Positions 8,190 to 16,619 of a DNA stretch of 64,000 nt are shown here, in pieces; positions within the stretch are counted from its first letter, which is position 1, and each line of letters begins with the position of its first letter. The DNA is from Paracoccus endophyticus. GTDB lineage: Bacteria; Pseudomonadota; Alphaproteobacteria; Rhodobacterales; Rhodobacteraceae. Location: positions 62,001 to 126,000 of the forward strand of contig NZ_QLUV01000007.1 in the NCBI RefSeq assembly GCF_003286075.1, written 5' to 3'. The notes below the pieces were generated by a model. That model made no database searches. It was not told where the DNA came from and saw only the letters and a program-made list of their open reading frames with translations. Both the position numbers and the translations under genes were made by a program.

Positions 8190-10154
8190 TCAGATGTTGA
8201 TCTGCTGGCCCAGTTCCACCACCCGGTTGGACGGCAGGCGATAGAAGTTCGTGGGCTCGGACGCCGAGCGATACATCCCCGCGTAAAGCCGCGCCGCCCA
8301 CAGCGGCAGCAGCCGCCCCTTGCCCACGCGCAGGGACCGGCGGTTCAGGAAATACGACGTGGACATGATGTCGAACTTGTGGCCCATCGTCCTGGCGTTG
8401 GCCAGCGCACGGGGCACGTTCGGCTGCTCCATATAGCCAAAGCGCAACCAGACGCGGGAAAAGCGCGGGTCCAGAACCTCCAGCCGGAGGCGCTGGTCAT
8501 CGGGGACGCGCGGCGTGTTCGCGACATCGACCTTCACGACGTAATTGCGCTCGTGCAGGACGCGGTTGTGCTTGAGGTTGTGCATCAGCGCCGGCGGCGC
8601 GATGTCGGGGTCGGCGGTCAGGAACACGGCGGTGCCCGGCACGACGACCGGCGGGCTGTCGGCCAGCTTGCCCACCAGGAAATCCAGCTTGACGCTTTCG
8701 GTCGACAGCTTCTGCTGCAGCTTCTGCGTGCCCTTGACCCAGGTCACCATGAACGTGATGACGACCGCGGCGAACATCAGCGGGATATAGCCGCCATCCA
8801 GCGTCTTCAGGATGTTGGCATAGAAGAAGACGATCTCGATCGCCAGCACCGGCAGCATGATCCCCAGCACCGTCACCCAACGCCAGTTCCACGCATAGCG
8901 GAAGACGATGATGGCCAGGAGCGAGGTGATGACCATGTCGCCCGTCACCGCGATCCCGTAGGCGCTGGCCAGCCGCGCCGACGATCCGAAGGCCAGCACC
9001 AGCGCGCAGACCCCCACCATCAGGATCGTGTTGACGCGTGGCAGATAGACCTGGCCCAGCTGCCGGTCCGAGGTGTGCTGGATTTCCAGCCGCGGCAGCA
9101 GGCCCAGCTGCACCGCCTGCTGCGACACCGAGAACGCGCCCGAGATCACCGACTGGCTGGCGATCACGGTGGCCGCGGTCGCCAGCAGCACCAGCGGCAG
9201 CATGAACCACGGCGGCGCCAGCAGGAAGAACGGGTTCGACGCGGTCTCGGGGTTCGACAGCACCATCGCCCCCTGCCCCATATAGCTGAGCGTCAGCGCC
9301 GGAAACACCAGCGCCATCCACGAGATGCGGACCGGCTTGCGGCCGAAATGGCCCATGTCGGCGTAAAGCGCCTCGGCGCCCGTCACGGCCAGGAAGACCG
9401 AGCCCATGACCGGCAGCGCGCCAAAGCCGTTCTCGGCGATGAAGCCTGCCGCGCGCAACGGGTTCAGCGCCTGCAGGATACGGGCGTCGTCGAACAGGTG
9501 CATCGCCCCCAGCACCGCCATCGTGACGAACCACACCAGCATGATCGGCCCGAACAGCCGCGCCACCGCCTCGGTTCCCGATCGCTGCACCCAGAACAGC
9601 GCGATGACGATCAGCAGGGTGACGGGCACGACCCAGCGGGCAAATCCGGGGAAGACCAGGTCCATCCCCTCGACGGCCGCCAGCACCGACATCGCGGGCG
9701 TGATCATCGCGTCGCCGAAGAACAGCGACACGCCCACGATGCCGATCAGATACAGCCACCACGTCCGCCGGTGCAGCGCGCCCTGGGCCTTGGCGACCAG
9801 CGACAGGGTGCCGCCCTCGCCGTTGTTGTCGGCCCGCAGGATCAGCACGACGTATTTCAGGGTCACGATCAGCACGACCGTCCAGAACAGCATCGACACG
9901 ATGCCGATCACGGCGGTTTCGGCCATGCCGTGTTCATGGGCGTGCAACAGCGATTCGCGCAGGGCATACAGCGGCGAGGTGCCGATGTCGCCATAGACCA
10001 CGCCCAGGGTGGCCAGGATCAGGGCCGCGCCCGGCGTCGCGTCAGGGTGCGGATGCGGCAGCGGGTGGGCGGTCGGCGGGACGACTGGCGGGGACTGTTC
10101 TCCGGCGTCGATGCCGCGCGGTTCCACGACAGGCTCGGTCATCATGTGCCCCAT
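8190..10154 (-). CDS. kup: Kup-type low-affinity potassium transporter
   Basis: H+/K+ symporter of the KUP/HAK family in the inner membrane. The N-terminal half has about 12 hydrophobic segments. It opens with ALILATLGVVYGDIGTSPLYALRE, the family signature, and continues with NNGEGGTLSLVAKAQ and GDAMITPAMSVLAAVEG. The soluble C-terminal region (from roughly residue 480) includes PGTAVFLT and HNRVLHERN. About 654 aa from the ATG at 10154; another start at 10145 (MMTEP) is possible. It converges with the MATE gene, leaving 20 bp between stops. Confidence 0.95.
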   Translation of the reverse strand: MGHMMTEPVVEPRGIDAGEQSPPVVPPTAHPLPHPHPDATPGAALILATLGVVYGDIGTSPLYALRESLLHAHEHGMAETAVIGIVSMLFWTVVLIVTLKYVVLILRADNNGEGGTLSLVAKAQGALHRRTWWLYLIGIVGVSLFFGDAMITPAMSVLAAVEGMDLVFPGFARWVVPVTLLIVIALFWVQRSGTEAVARLFGPIMLVWFVTMAVLGAMHLFDDARILQALNPLRAAGFIAENGFGALPVMGSVFLAVTGAEALYADMGHFGRKPVRISWMALVFPALTLSYMGQGAMVLSNPETASNPFFLLAPPWFMLPLVLLATAATVIASQSVISGAFSVSQQAVQLGLLPRLEIQHTSDRQLGQVYLPRVNTILMVGVCALVLAFGSSARLASAYGIAVTGDMVITSLLAIIVFRYAWNWRWVTVLGIMLPVLAIEIVFFYANILKTLDGGYIPLMFAAVVITFMVTWVKGTQKLQQKLSTESVKLDFLVGKLADSPPVVVPGTAVFLTADPDIAPPALMHNLKHNRVLHERNYVVKVDVANTPRVPDDQRLRLEVLDPRFSRVWLRFGYMEQPNVPRALANARTMGHKFDIMSTSYFLNRRSLRVGKGRLLPLWAARLYAGMYRSASEPTNFYRLPSNRVVELGQQINI

Positions 10155-10293
10155 GTTGCGCCTGCGTTGTCTGCGCCGCCGCCGCTGTGTTGACAAGAGC
10201 GTGAATGACGATCCCCGCCGGAAAGCTCTGCAATCCGCCGATGGTCCTGCCCAGGCCGGCCGAGGCTGGCCGTTTTTGCGGCAGTCTGCTGCC
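10155..10293. other. spacer between kup start and rutR stop
   Basis: 139 bp holding the presumed kup promoter (minus strand). A hairpin CGGCC-gaggct-GGCCG at 10257-10272, followed by TTTTT on the plus strand, lies here. Its T-run is in the wrong orientation to terminate rutR. Confidence 0.35.
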
Positions 10294-10908
10294 TCAGGGC
10301 GTCAGCAGCCTGCGGTACATCCGGTCCAGGAAGGCGCCCGCCTCGGCAAAGGGGTCATGGCCGGGACCCAGGACCGCGCGCACCTGCAGGTCGAAATCGG
10401 CGTAATGCTGCGTCAGCGCCCAGATCGACATGATCAGGTGATGCGGATCGGCCGCCGCCAGCCGCCCCTGCGCCATCCAGCCCGCGACCAGCGCCGCCCG
10501 GTCGGCGACCAGCGCGGCCAGCTGCCCCCCCAGGACCGGCGCCAGATGCGGCGCGCCCTGCAGGATCTCGTGGGCGAACAGGCGGCTTTCGCGCGGATAG
10601 CGGCGCGACAGGTCCAGCTTGCGGGCGACATAGGCCAGGATCTCGTCCAGCGGCTGGCCGTCGGGGTCCATGTCGCGCAGCGGCGCCAGCCACAGGTCCA
10701 GCAGCCCGTCCAGCAGCGCGTGGTGGATCGCCTCTTTCGAGGGGAAGTAATACAGCACGTTCGGCTTGGAGAGCCCGGCCCCTTCGGCGATGCGGTCGAT
10801 GGTCACGCCGGCATAGCCGTTGCTGGAAAACGCCTCCAGCGCGGCATCCAGGATCGCCTGGCGGTTGCGGGTCTGGATGCGGGTTCGCTGTGCGTCCAAA
10901 TCGGGCAT
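10294..10908 (-). CDS. rutR: TetR-family pyrimidine-responsive regulator RutR
   Basis: Transcriptional repressor which in E. coli binds uracil/thymine and then releases DNA. The 204-aa protein has an N-terminal TetR helix-turn-helix (about residues 16-62) with TIDRIAEGAGLSKPNVLYYFPSKEAIHHALL. The ligand domain has strongly RutR-like segments: LDLWLAPLRDMD, ESRLFAHEILQGAPHL, and DPHHLIMSIWALTQHYADFDLQV. The start at 10908 follows a GGAAAGGTGCG ribosome site. It is divergent from a pyrimidine catabolism operon whose promoter carries a RutR-type palindrome, making the assignment strong. Confidence 0.93.
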   Translation of the reverse strand: MPDLDAQRTRIQTRNRQAILDAALEAFSSNGYAGVTIDRIAEGAGLSKPNVLYYFPSKEAIHHALLDGLLDLWLAPLRDMDPDGQPLDEILAYVARKLDLSRRYPRESRLFAHEILQGAPHLAPVLGGQLAALVADRAALVAGWMAQGRLAAADPHHLIMSIWALTQHYADFDLQVRAVLGPGHDPFAEAGAFLDRMYRRLLTP

Positions 10909-10943
10909 CGCACCTTTCCGCGGGCGGCGGCGATCGCGCCCGC

Positions 10944-10971
10944 TTGACTGCATACCGGCCCGTGCTAGCGT
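10944..10971 (+). promoter_or_regulatory. candidate sigma-70 promoter of the pyrimidine operon
   Basis: TTGACT at 10944-10949, a 16-bp spacer, then TAGCGT at 10966-10971. Transcription would start near 10977-10979, inside the RutR palindrome, so bound RutR would block initiation. The -35 is good and the -10 weak; this is a visual call. Confidence 0.45.
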
Positions 10972-10975
10972 CGAT

Positions 10976-10991
10976 CTGACCAGATGGTCAA
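10976..10991. promoter_or_regulatory. RutR operator
   Basis: CTGACCAGATGGTCAA matches 15 of 16 positions of the E. coli RutR consensus TTGACCANNTGGTCAA. The inner TGACCA-ga-TGGTCA is a perfect palindrome (10977-10990). It sits between rutR and the first catabolic gene, overlapping the likely transcription start. Confidence 0.87.
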
Positions 10992-11041
10992 GAATGAGCG
11001 GCGGACCAGCCTGGTCGGCTTCGTCAGCGGAAGGACAGCGC

Positions 11042-12367
11042 ATGGCCCTGGATCGCAAGCCGGCCCCGAACGACCTGCGGGCGTTCTGGATGCCGTTCAC
11101 CTCGAACCGGCAGTTCAAGGCCCAGCCGCGCATGATGGTCGCGGCCAAGGACATGCACTATACGGCCGCCGACGGACGCCAGATCTTGGACGGCACCGCC
11201 GGCCTGTGGTGCTGCAACGCCGGTCACTGCCGCCCGCGGATCACCCAGGCCGTCAGCGAGATGGTGGGCACGCTGGACTATGCGCCCGCCTTCCAGATGG
11301 GCCATCCCACCGCGTTCGAGCTGGCCAACCGCATCGTGGACATCGCGCCCGACGGGCTCGAGCACGTCTTCTACACCAACTCGGGGTCCGAGGCGGTGGA
11401 CACCGCGCTGAAGATCGCGCTGGCCTATCATCGCGCGCGGGGCGAGGGGCAGCGGACCCGCCTGATCGGACGCGAGCGCGGCTATCACGGCGTCGGCTTC
11501 GGCGGCATCTCGGTGGGCGGCATCGTCAACAACCGGCGTTATTTCGGCACGGCGCTGAACGGGGTGGACCACCTGCCGCACACGCATCTGCCGGAAAACC
11601 GCATGACGCGCGGCCAGCCCAGCCACGGCGCGCATCTGGCCGACGAGCTGGAGCGCATCGTCGCGCTGCACGGCGCCGACACCATCGCCGCGGTGATCGT
11701 GGAACCGATGGCGGGGTCCACCGGCGTCCTGCTGCCCCCCAGGGGCTATCTCGACCGCCTGCGCGAGATCACCCGCAAGCACGGCATCCTGCTGATCTTC
11801 GACGAGGTCATCACCGGCTTCGGCCGGCTGGGCAGCCCGTTTGCGGCCCAGCACTTCGGCGTGACGCCCGACATGATCACCTGCGCCAAGGGGCTGACCA
11901 ACGGCGTGATCCCGATGGGCGCTGTGCTGACCTCGGGGGCGATCCACGACGCCTTCATGTCCGGCCCCGACCATGTGATCGAACTGTTCCACGGCTACAC
12001 CTATTCCGGGAATCCGGTGTCGTCGGCGGCGGGCATCGCCACGCTGGACACCTATGCCGAGGAAGGGCTGCTGACGCGCGCCGCCACGCTGGAACAGCAC
12101 TGGGAGAATGCGCTGCACGGCCTGGCCGACCACCCCCATGTCATCGACATCCGCAACATGGGGCTGATCGGCGCGGTCGAGCTTGCGCCCATGGACGGCC
12201 AGCCGGGCAAGCGCGCCTTCGACACGTTCCTGCGCGCGTTCGAGGCGGGCATCCTGATCCGCGTGACCGGCGACATCATCGCGCTGTCCCCGCCCCTGAT
12301 CATCAGCGAGGAGCAGATCGACGAGCTGATCGGCACGCTGGGCCAGGTTCTCAGGGCCGCGGCCTGA
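11042..12367 (+). CDS. omega-amino acid:pyruvate aminotransferase (beta-alanine transaminase)
   Basis: Class III PLP aminotransferase, 441 aa. Expected role is beta-alanine plus pyruvate to malonate semialdehyde plus alanine, the last nitrogen-recovering step of reductive pyrimidine breakdown. N-terminal FWMPFTSNRQF, YTNSGSEAVDTALK and GRERGYHGVGFGGISVGG are typical of omega-aminotransferases. PLP contacts include D254 (FDEVITGFGRLG) and the Schiff-base K283 (CAKGLTNGVIPMGAV). The start at 11042 follows GGAAGGACAGCGC. First gene of the RutR-controlled operon. The stop overlaps the next start (TGATG). Amino donor is inferred from context. Confidence 0.9.
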   Translation: MALDRKPAPNDLRAFWMPFTSNRQFKAQPRMMVAAKDMHYTAADGRQILDGTAGLWCCNAGHCRPRITQAVSEMVGTLDYAPAFQMGHPTAFELANRIVDIAPDGLEHVFYTNSGSEAVDTALKIALAYHRARGEGQRTRLIGRERGYHGVGFGGISVGGIVNNRRYFGTALNGVDHLPHTHLPENRMTRGQPSHGAHLADELERIVALHGADTIAAVIVEPMAGSTGVLLPPRGYLDRLREITRKHGILLIFDEVITGFGRLGSPFAAQHFGVTPDMITCAKGLTNGVIPMGAVLTSGAIHDAFMSGPDHVIELFHGYTYSGNPVSSAAGIATLDTYAEEGLLTRAATLEQHWENALHGLADHPHVIDIRNMGLIGAVELAPMDGQPGKRAFDTFLRAFEAGILIRVTGDIIALSPPLIISEEQIDELIGTLGQVLRAAA

Positions 12368-12657
12368 TGCAGGGCTGCACCGCCACCCCGCAGCACGAGG
12401 ATGAGCGGGTGCGTGTCACCCGCTTCGACTTTGCGCCGGGCGGGCAGACCGGCTGGCATGTCCACGCAATGGACTACGTGATCATCACGCTGACCGACTG
12501 CCCTTTGCGGCTGGAACTGCCCGAGGGCGAGACGCGCGAGACCACGATCCCGGCGGGCAGCAGCTACAGCCGGCCTGTAGGGACCGAACACAACGTCATC
12601 AACGCCGGCGACGTGCCGATGGCCTTTGTCGAGGTGGAACTGAAACGGCAGCACTGA
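12367..12657 (+). CDS. small cupin-domain protein of unknown role
   Basis: A 96-aa single-domain cupin. Motif 1 is GGQTGWHVHAMDYVIITL: the HxH pair is present, but an Asp stands where many cupins have Glu. Motif 2 is PAGSSYSRPVGTEHNVIN, with the third His. Metal binding is therefore plausible. There is no signal peptide. The start overlaps the aminotransferase stop, and the carbamoylase gene follows after 55 bp, so it is an integral operon member. It might bind or process a pathway intermediate such as a semialdehyde, or be a ligand sensor, but nothing in the sequence decides this. Confidence 0.8.
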   Translation: MQGCTATPQHEDERVRVTRFDFAPGGQTGWHVHAMDYVIITLTDCPLRLELPEGETRETTIPAGSSYSRPVGTEHNVINAGDVPMAFVEVELKRQH

Positions 12658-12712
12658 CGCCGACGCACCCGCCCGACGAAGGTGCGCGGCCCCGACAGGA
12701 AGGATCTGGGAC

Positions 12713-13984
12713 ATGACCTCGGACGAGGCTGCGGCGGTACCCGCCGCCAACATGCGCGTGAACGGCGAACGTCTGTGGGAGTCGCTGATGCAGATGGCCC
12801 GGATCGGGCCGGGCGTCGCCGGCGGCAACAACCGCCAGACCCTGACCGACGCCGACGCCGAGGGTCGCCGCCTGTTCCAGCGCTGGTGCGAGGACGCCGG
12901 CATGACCATGCAGGTGGACCGGCTGGGAAACATGTTCATGCGGCTGGAAGGCGCCGACCCCGACGCCGACCCGGTCTATATCGGCAGCCATCTGGACACC
13001 CAGCCCACGGGCGGCAAGTACGACGGCGTTCTGGGCGTGCTGTCGGGGCTGGAGGTCGTGCGGAGCCTGCGCGACATGGGGATCACGCCCCGCCGCCCGA
13101 TCGTGGTCGTCAACTGGACCAACGAGGAAGGGGCGCGGTTCGCGCCCGCGATGCTCGCCTCGGGCGTGTTTGCGGGCGTGCTGGACGAGGATTTCGCCAA
13201 CAGCCGCGAGGACGCGCAGGGCAAGCGTTTCGGCGAGGAACTGGACCGGATCGGCTGGCGCGGCGACCAGCCGGTCGGGGGCCGCCCGATCCATGCCATG
13301 TTCGAATACCACATCGAACAGGGCCCCATCCTCGAGGCCGAGAACAAGCAGATCGGCGTCGTGACCCACGGCCAGGGCCTGCGCTGGATCGAGATCACCG
13401 TGACCGGCAAGGCCAGCCACACCGGATCGACCCCCATGCGCCTGCGCCGCAACGCGGGCCGCGCGCTGGCCCAGATCACCGAACTGGTCCACGAGATCGC
13501 GATGAGCCACCAGCCGAACGCCGTGGGCGCCATCGGGCACATCGACGTCTATCCGAACAGCCGCAACATCATCCCGGAAAAGGTTGTCTTCACGGTCGAT
13601 TTCCGCAGCCACCTGCTGCCCACCCTGACCGCGATGGTGGACGAGCTGACGGACCGCGCCCCCGCCCTGTGCCCCGCGCTGGGCTGCGACTTCGCGTCCC
13701 GGATCGTCGGCCAGTTCGACCCGCCCGCCTTCGACGAAACCCTGGTCGCCCGTATCCGCGACGCCGCGGACCGGCTGGGATACAGCCACATGGACATCGT
13801 GTCCGGCGCCGGACACGACGCCTGCTGGATCAACAAGGTCGCGCCCACGGTGATGATCATGTGCCCCTGCGTGGACGGGCTGTCCCACAACGAGGCCGAG
13901 GAGATCACGCCGGAATGGGCCAGCGCGGGGGCGGATGTGCTGCTGGATGCGGTGCTGGAGACGGCGGGGGTGGAGTGTGGCTGA
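12713..13984 (+). CDS. Zn-dependent amidohydrolase, probable N-carbamoyl-beta-alanine amidohydrolase
   Basis: M20-family hydantoinase/carbamoylase, 423 aa. It should hydrolyse N-carbamoyl-beta-alanine to beta-alanine, CO2 and ammonia. Metal ligands are visible: H93 in GSHLDTQPTGG, D104 in KYDGVLGVLSG, E138/E139 in WTNEEGARF, and the later His of FEYHIEQGPILE. The dimerisation region includes ITVTGKASHTGSTPM. The C-terminal metal site is VSGAGHDACWI. Related enzymes act on allantoate or ureidoglycine; dihydropyrimidinase, the beta-alanine transaminase and RutR nearby favour beta-ureidopropionase. The 3' end overlaps the small gene at 13977. Confidence 0.9.
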   Translation: MTSDEAAAVPAANMRVNGERLWESLMQMARIGPGVAGGNNRQTLTDADAEGRRLFQRWCEDAGMTMQVDRLGNMFMRLEGADPDADPVYIGSHLDTQPTGGKYDGVLGVLSGLEVVRSLRDMGITPRRPIVVVNWTNEEGARFAPAMLASGVFAGVLDEDFANSREDAQGKRFGEELDRIGWRGDQPVGGRPIHAMFEYHIEQGPILEAENKQIGVVTHGQGLRWIEITVTGKASHTGSTPMRLRRNAGRALAQITELVHEIAMSHQPNAVGAIGHIDVYPNSRNIIPEKVVFTVDFRSHLLPTLTAMVDELTDRAPALCPALGCDFASRIVGQFDPPAFDETLVARIRDAADRLGYSHMDIVSGAGHDACWINKVAPTVMIMCPCVDGLSHNEAEEITPEWASAGADVLLDAVLETAGVECG

Positions 13985-14300
13985 CCCGTTTTTGCTCACC
14001 CAGTTCGACGCTGCGATGTTTGATATATACACCCGCGCGAAAACCGAGGTTCGTTACAACGCCTCTGCCTTTCTGGGCATGCTGTACAGGGATAAGGGCC
14101 TGCTGACCGCAAAGCGACTTATTAACGCGCCTCAGGAATCGGATGGTTTTACCACACTTCAGCAGGCGGGACGTCTCGACCTGACCGTCGAGGCCGTCGT
14201 TCTCTCCGAGGCGCGTTGGAGAAGCCTCTTCACCGAAGAGGAACTCGACAAGGCTAGGAACAGGCTCAGGCGAGCACAGTATGAGCCAAAGGAGGGCTGA
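13977..14300 (+). CDS. small protein of unknown function inside the pyrimidine operon
   Basis: A 107-aa soluble acidic/basic protein starting at GTG 13977, which overlaps the carbamoylase stop by 8 bp. Conserved-looking parts are MFDIYTRAKTEVRYNASAFL, LLTAKRLINAP, GFTTLQQAGRLDLTVEAVVL and SLFTEEELDKARNRL. I recall a widespread family of about 110-aa uncharacterised proteins with this pattern (residue block GRLDLTVE, then FT-E---AR-RL), but no function. Base composition is striking: a hand count over 14041-14160 gives 63 G/C in 120, against near 70% around it. Rare codons occur (ATA, AGG, CGA, TTT). This suggests acquisition into the operon. No catalytic motif seen. Confidence 0.82.
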   Translation: MADPFLLTQFDAAMFDIYTRAKTEVRYNASAFLGMLYRDKGLLTAKRLINAPQESDGFTTLQQAGRLDLTVEAVVLSEARWRSLFTEEELDKARNRLRRAQYEPKEG

Positions 14301-14307
14301 AGCACCC

Positions 14308-15759
14308 ATGACCACCGTGATCCGCAACGGCACCATCGTCACCGCCGACCTGACCTATGCCGCCGATGTCCTCATCGAGAACGGCCGCATCGCTGACATC
14401 GGCCCGAACCTGTCCGGCGACACCGAACTGGACGCCACGGGCTGCTATGTCATGCCGGGCGGGATCGACCCGCACACGCATCTGGAAATGCCCTTCATGG
14501 GCACCTATTCGGCCGATGATTTCGAATCCGGGACGCGGGCGGCGCTGGCGGGCGGGACCACCATGGTCATCGACTTCGCCCTGCCCGCGCCCGACCAGTC
14601 GCTGCTGGATGCGCTGAAGATCTGGGACAACAAGACCGCGCGGGCGCATTGCGACTACAGCTTCCACATGGCGATCACCGGCTGGAACGAGGGCATCCAC
14701 GCCGAGATGGCGCAGGTGGTGGACCGGGGGATCACCAGCTTCAAGCACTTCATGGCCTACAAGGGCGCGCTGATGGTCAACGACGACGAGCTGTTCGCGT
14801 CGTTCCGCCGTGTGGGCGACCTGGGCGGCATCGCCATGGTCCACGCCGAGAACGGTGACGTCGTGGCCGAGATGTGCGCCCGCCTGCTGGCCGAGGGCAA
14901 CACCGGCCCCGAGGCGCACGCCTATTCCCGCCCGCCCCAGGTCGAGGGCGAGGCCACGAACCGCGCCATCATGATCGCCGACATGGCCCGCGTTCCGCTG
15001 TATGTCGTCCATGTCAGCTGCGAGGACAGCCACGAGGCGATCCGCCGCGCCCGCGCGCTGGGCAAGCGCGTCTGGGGCGAGCCCTTGATCCAGCACCTGA
15101 CGCTGGACGAAAGCGAGTATTCCAACCCCGACTGGGACCATGCGGCGCGCCGCGTGATGTCGCCGCCGTTCCGCAACAGGCAGCATCAGGACAGCCTGTG
15201 GGCCGGGCTGATGTCGGGGTCGCTGTCCTGCGTGGCGACCGATCATTGCGCCTTTACCACCGCGCAGAAGCGGACGGGCATCGGGGATTTCACCAAAATC
15301 CCCAACGGCACCGGCGGGCTCGAGGATCGGCTGCCGATGCTGTGGACCCATGGCGTCGCGACCGGGCGGCTGACGCCGAACGAGTTCGTGGCCATCACCT
15401 CGACCAACATCGCCAAGATCATGGGGATGTATCCGCGAAAGGGCGCGGTGCTGGTGGGGGCGGACGCCGATCTGGTGGTGTGGGACCCCAGGGCCGGCAA
15501 GACGATCCGCGCCGCCACCCAGCAATCCGCCATCGATTATAGCGTGTTCGAGGGGCACGCGGTGACGGGCCTGCCGCGGTTCACCCTGACCCGCGGCCGC
15601 GTCGCCGTGACCGAGGGCAAGGTGGACGGCCGCGAAGGCCACGGCGCGTTCGTCGCCCGCACGCCCCAGGGCGAGGTGAACCGCGCCCTGTCGGCCTGGA
15701 AGGAGCTGACGGCGCCCCGCCCCGTCGAGCGGTCAGGCATTCCGGCGACGGGGGTGTGA
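14308..15759 (+). CDS. hydA: dihydropyrimidinase
   Basis: Cytosolic binuclear-zinc cyclic amidohydrolase that opens dihydrouracil to N-carbamoyl-beta-alanine (also hydantoins). The 483-aa length is typical. Metal ligands are H56 and H58 in GGIDPHTHLE, the carbamylated-lysine candidate K152 in GITSFKHFMAYKGAL, the His of VVHVSCEDSHEA and the Asp of VATDHCAF. The start at 14308 is 12 bp after a perfect AAGGAGG at 14289-14295, which lies inside the end of the small upstream gene. The 3' end overlaps the ABC ATPase by GTGA. No dihydropyrimidine dehydrogenase gene lies in the window, so step one is encoded elsewhere or the import substrate is already reduced. Confidence 0.95.
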   Translation: MTTVIRNGTIVTADLTYAADVLIENGRIADIGPNLSGDTELDATGCYVMPGGIDPHTHLEMPFMGTYSADDFESGTRAALAGGTTMVIDFALPAPDQSLLDALKIWDNKTARAHCDYSFHMAITGWNEGIHAEMAQVVDRGITSFKHFMAYKGALMVNDDELFASFRRVGDLGGIAMVHAENGDVVAEMCARLLAEGNTGPEAHAYSRPPQVEGEATNRAIMIADMARVPLYVVHVSCEDSHEAIRRARALGKRVWGEPLIQHLTLDESEYSNPDWDHAARRVMSPPFRNRQHQDSLWAGLMSGSLSCVATDHCAFTTAQKRTGIGDFTKIPNGTGGLEDRLPMLWTHGVATGRLTPNEFVAITSTNIAKIMGMYPRKGAVLVGADADLVVWDPRAGKTIRAATQQSAIDYSVFEGHAVTGLPRFTLTRGRVAVTEGKVDGREGHGAFVARTPQGEVNRALSAWKELTAPRPVERSGIPATGV

Positions 15760-16541
15760 GGGTGGACGGTCCCGTCGTGCAGGCCCATGCCGTCGGGCTG
15801 ACCTTCCAGACCGCCGACGGCCCGGTCCATGCGCTCAAGGACGTGGACCTGACCATCCGGCGGGGCGACTTCGTCAGCTTCATCGGGCCGTCCGGCTGCG
15901 GCAAGACGACCTTCCTGCGCTGCATCGCGGGGCTGGAAACGCCCACCGCGGGCCGGCTGACGGTCAACGGGATGACGCCCGACGACGCGCGGCGGGCGCG
16001 GGCCTATGGCTATGTGTTCCAGGCGCCGGGTCTGTATCCATGGCGCACGATCGCCGGCAACATCGCCCTGCCGCTGGAGATCATGGGGTTTGCCCGCGCC
16101 GACCGGGCGCAGCGGGTGGCGCGGGTGCTGGACCTGGTGGACCTGGCCGGGTTCGGGGGCAAATATCCATGGCAGCTGTCGGGGGGCATGCAGCAGCGCG
16201 CGTCCATCGCGCGGGCGCTGTCCTTCGACGCCGACATCCTGCTGATGGACGAGCCCTTCGGTGCGCTGGACGAGATCGTGCGCGACCGCCTGAACGAGGC
16301 GCTGCTGGCGCTGTGGGACAAGACCGGCAAGACCATCGGCTTTGTCACCCATTCCATCCCCGAGGCGGTCTATCTGTCCACCAGGATCGTGGTGATGAGC
16401 CCCCGTCCCGGCCGCATCGCCGACATCATCGACAGCCCCCTGCCCCGGCAACGCCCGCTGGAGATCCGCGACACGCCCGAGTTCATCGCCGTCGCCCACC
16501 GCGTGCGCGAGGGGCTGCGCGCGGGACATTCCTATGACTGA
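15756..16541 (+). CDS. ABC transporter ATPase (nitrate/taurine/pyrimidine-type importer)
   Basis: Nucleotide-binding subunit, 261 aa, of the SsuB/TauB/ThiZ type. It has Walker A GPSGCGKTTFLR, the Q-loop FQAPGLYPW, the signature LSGGMQQRASIARAL, Walker B ILLMDEPFGALD and the switch His in VTHSIPEA. The GTG start at 15756 overlaps the dihydropyrimidinase stop (GTGA), so expression is coupled to catabolism. It would power the two permeases and the binding protein downstream. Substrate inferred: a pyrimidine, dihydropyrimidine or carbamoyl-beta-alanine. Confidence 0.92.
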   Translation: MRVDGPVVQAHAVGLTFQTADGPVHALKDVDLTIRRGDFVSFIGPSGCGKTTFLRCIAGLETPTAGRLTVNGMTPDDARRARAYGYVFQAPGLYPWRTIAGNIALPLEIMGFARADRAQRVARVLDLVDLAGFGGKYPWQLSGGMQQRASIARALSFDADILLMDEPFGALDEIVRDRLNEALLALWDKTGKTIGFVTHSIPEAVYLSTRIVVMSPRPGRIADIIDSPLPRQRPLEIRDTPEFIAVAHRVREGLRAGHSYD

Positions 16542-16619
16542 CCCCACCCCCCGCGCAGGCCGCCCTGTGCCCGCAGGCCGCAGCGGAACGGCCCGCGATG
16601 CGCGTCCCGGGCGCGCGGC

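Noticed and set aside
6852..10193. A 1113-codon plus-strand open frame through the MATE gene and antisense to kup
   Set aside because: Low-complexity Arg/Gly/His/Gln composition and no motifs; MATE and Kup are unmistakable in the other frames.
10257..10277. Hairpin plus TTTTT as a terminator of rutR
   Set aside because: The T-run is on the plus strand, while rutR and kup are both minus-strand; no plus-strand gene ends here.
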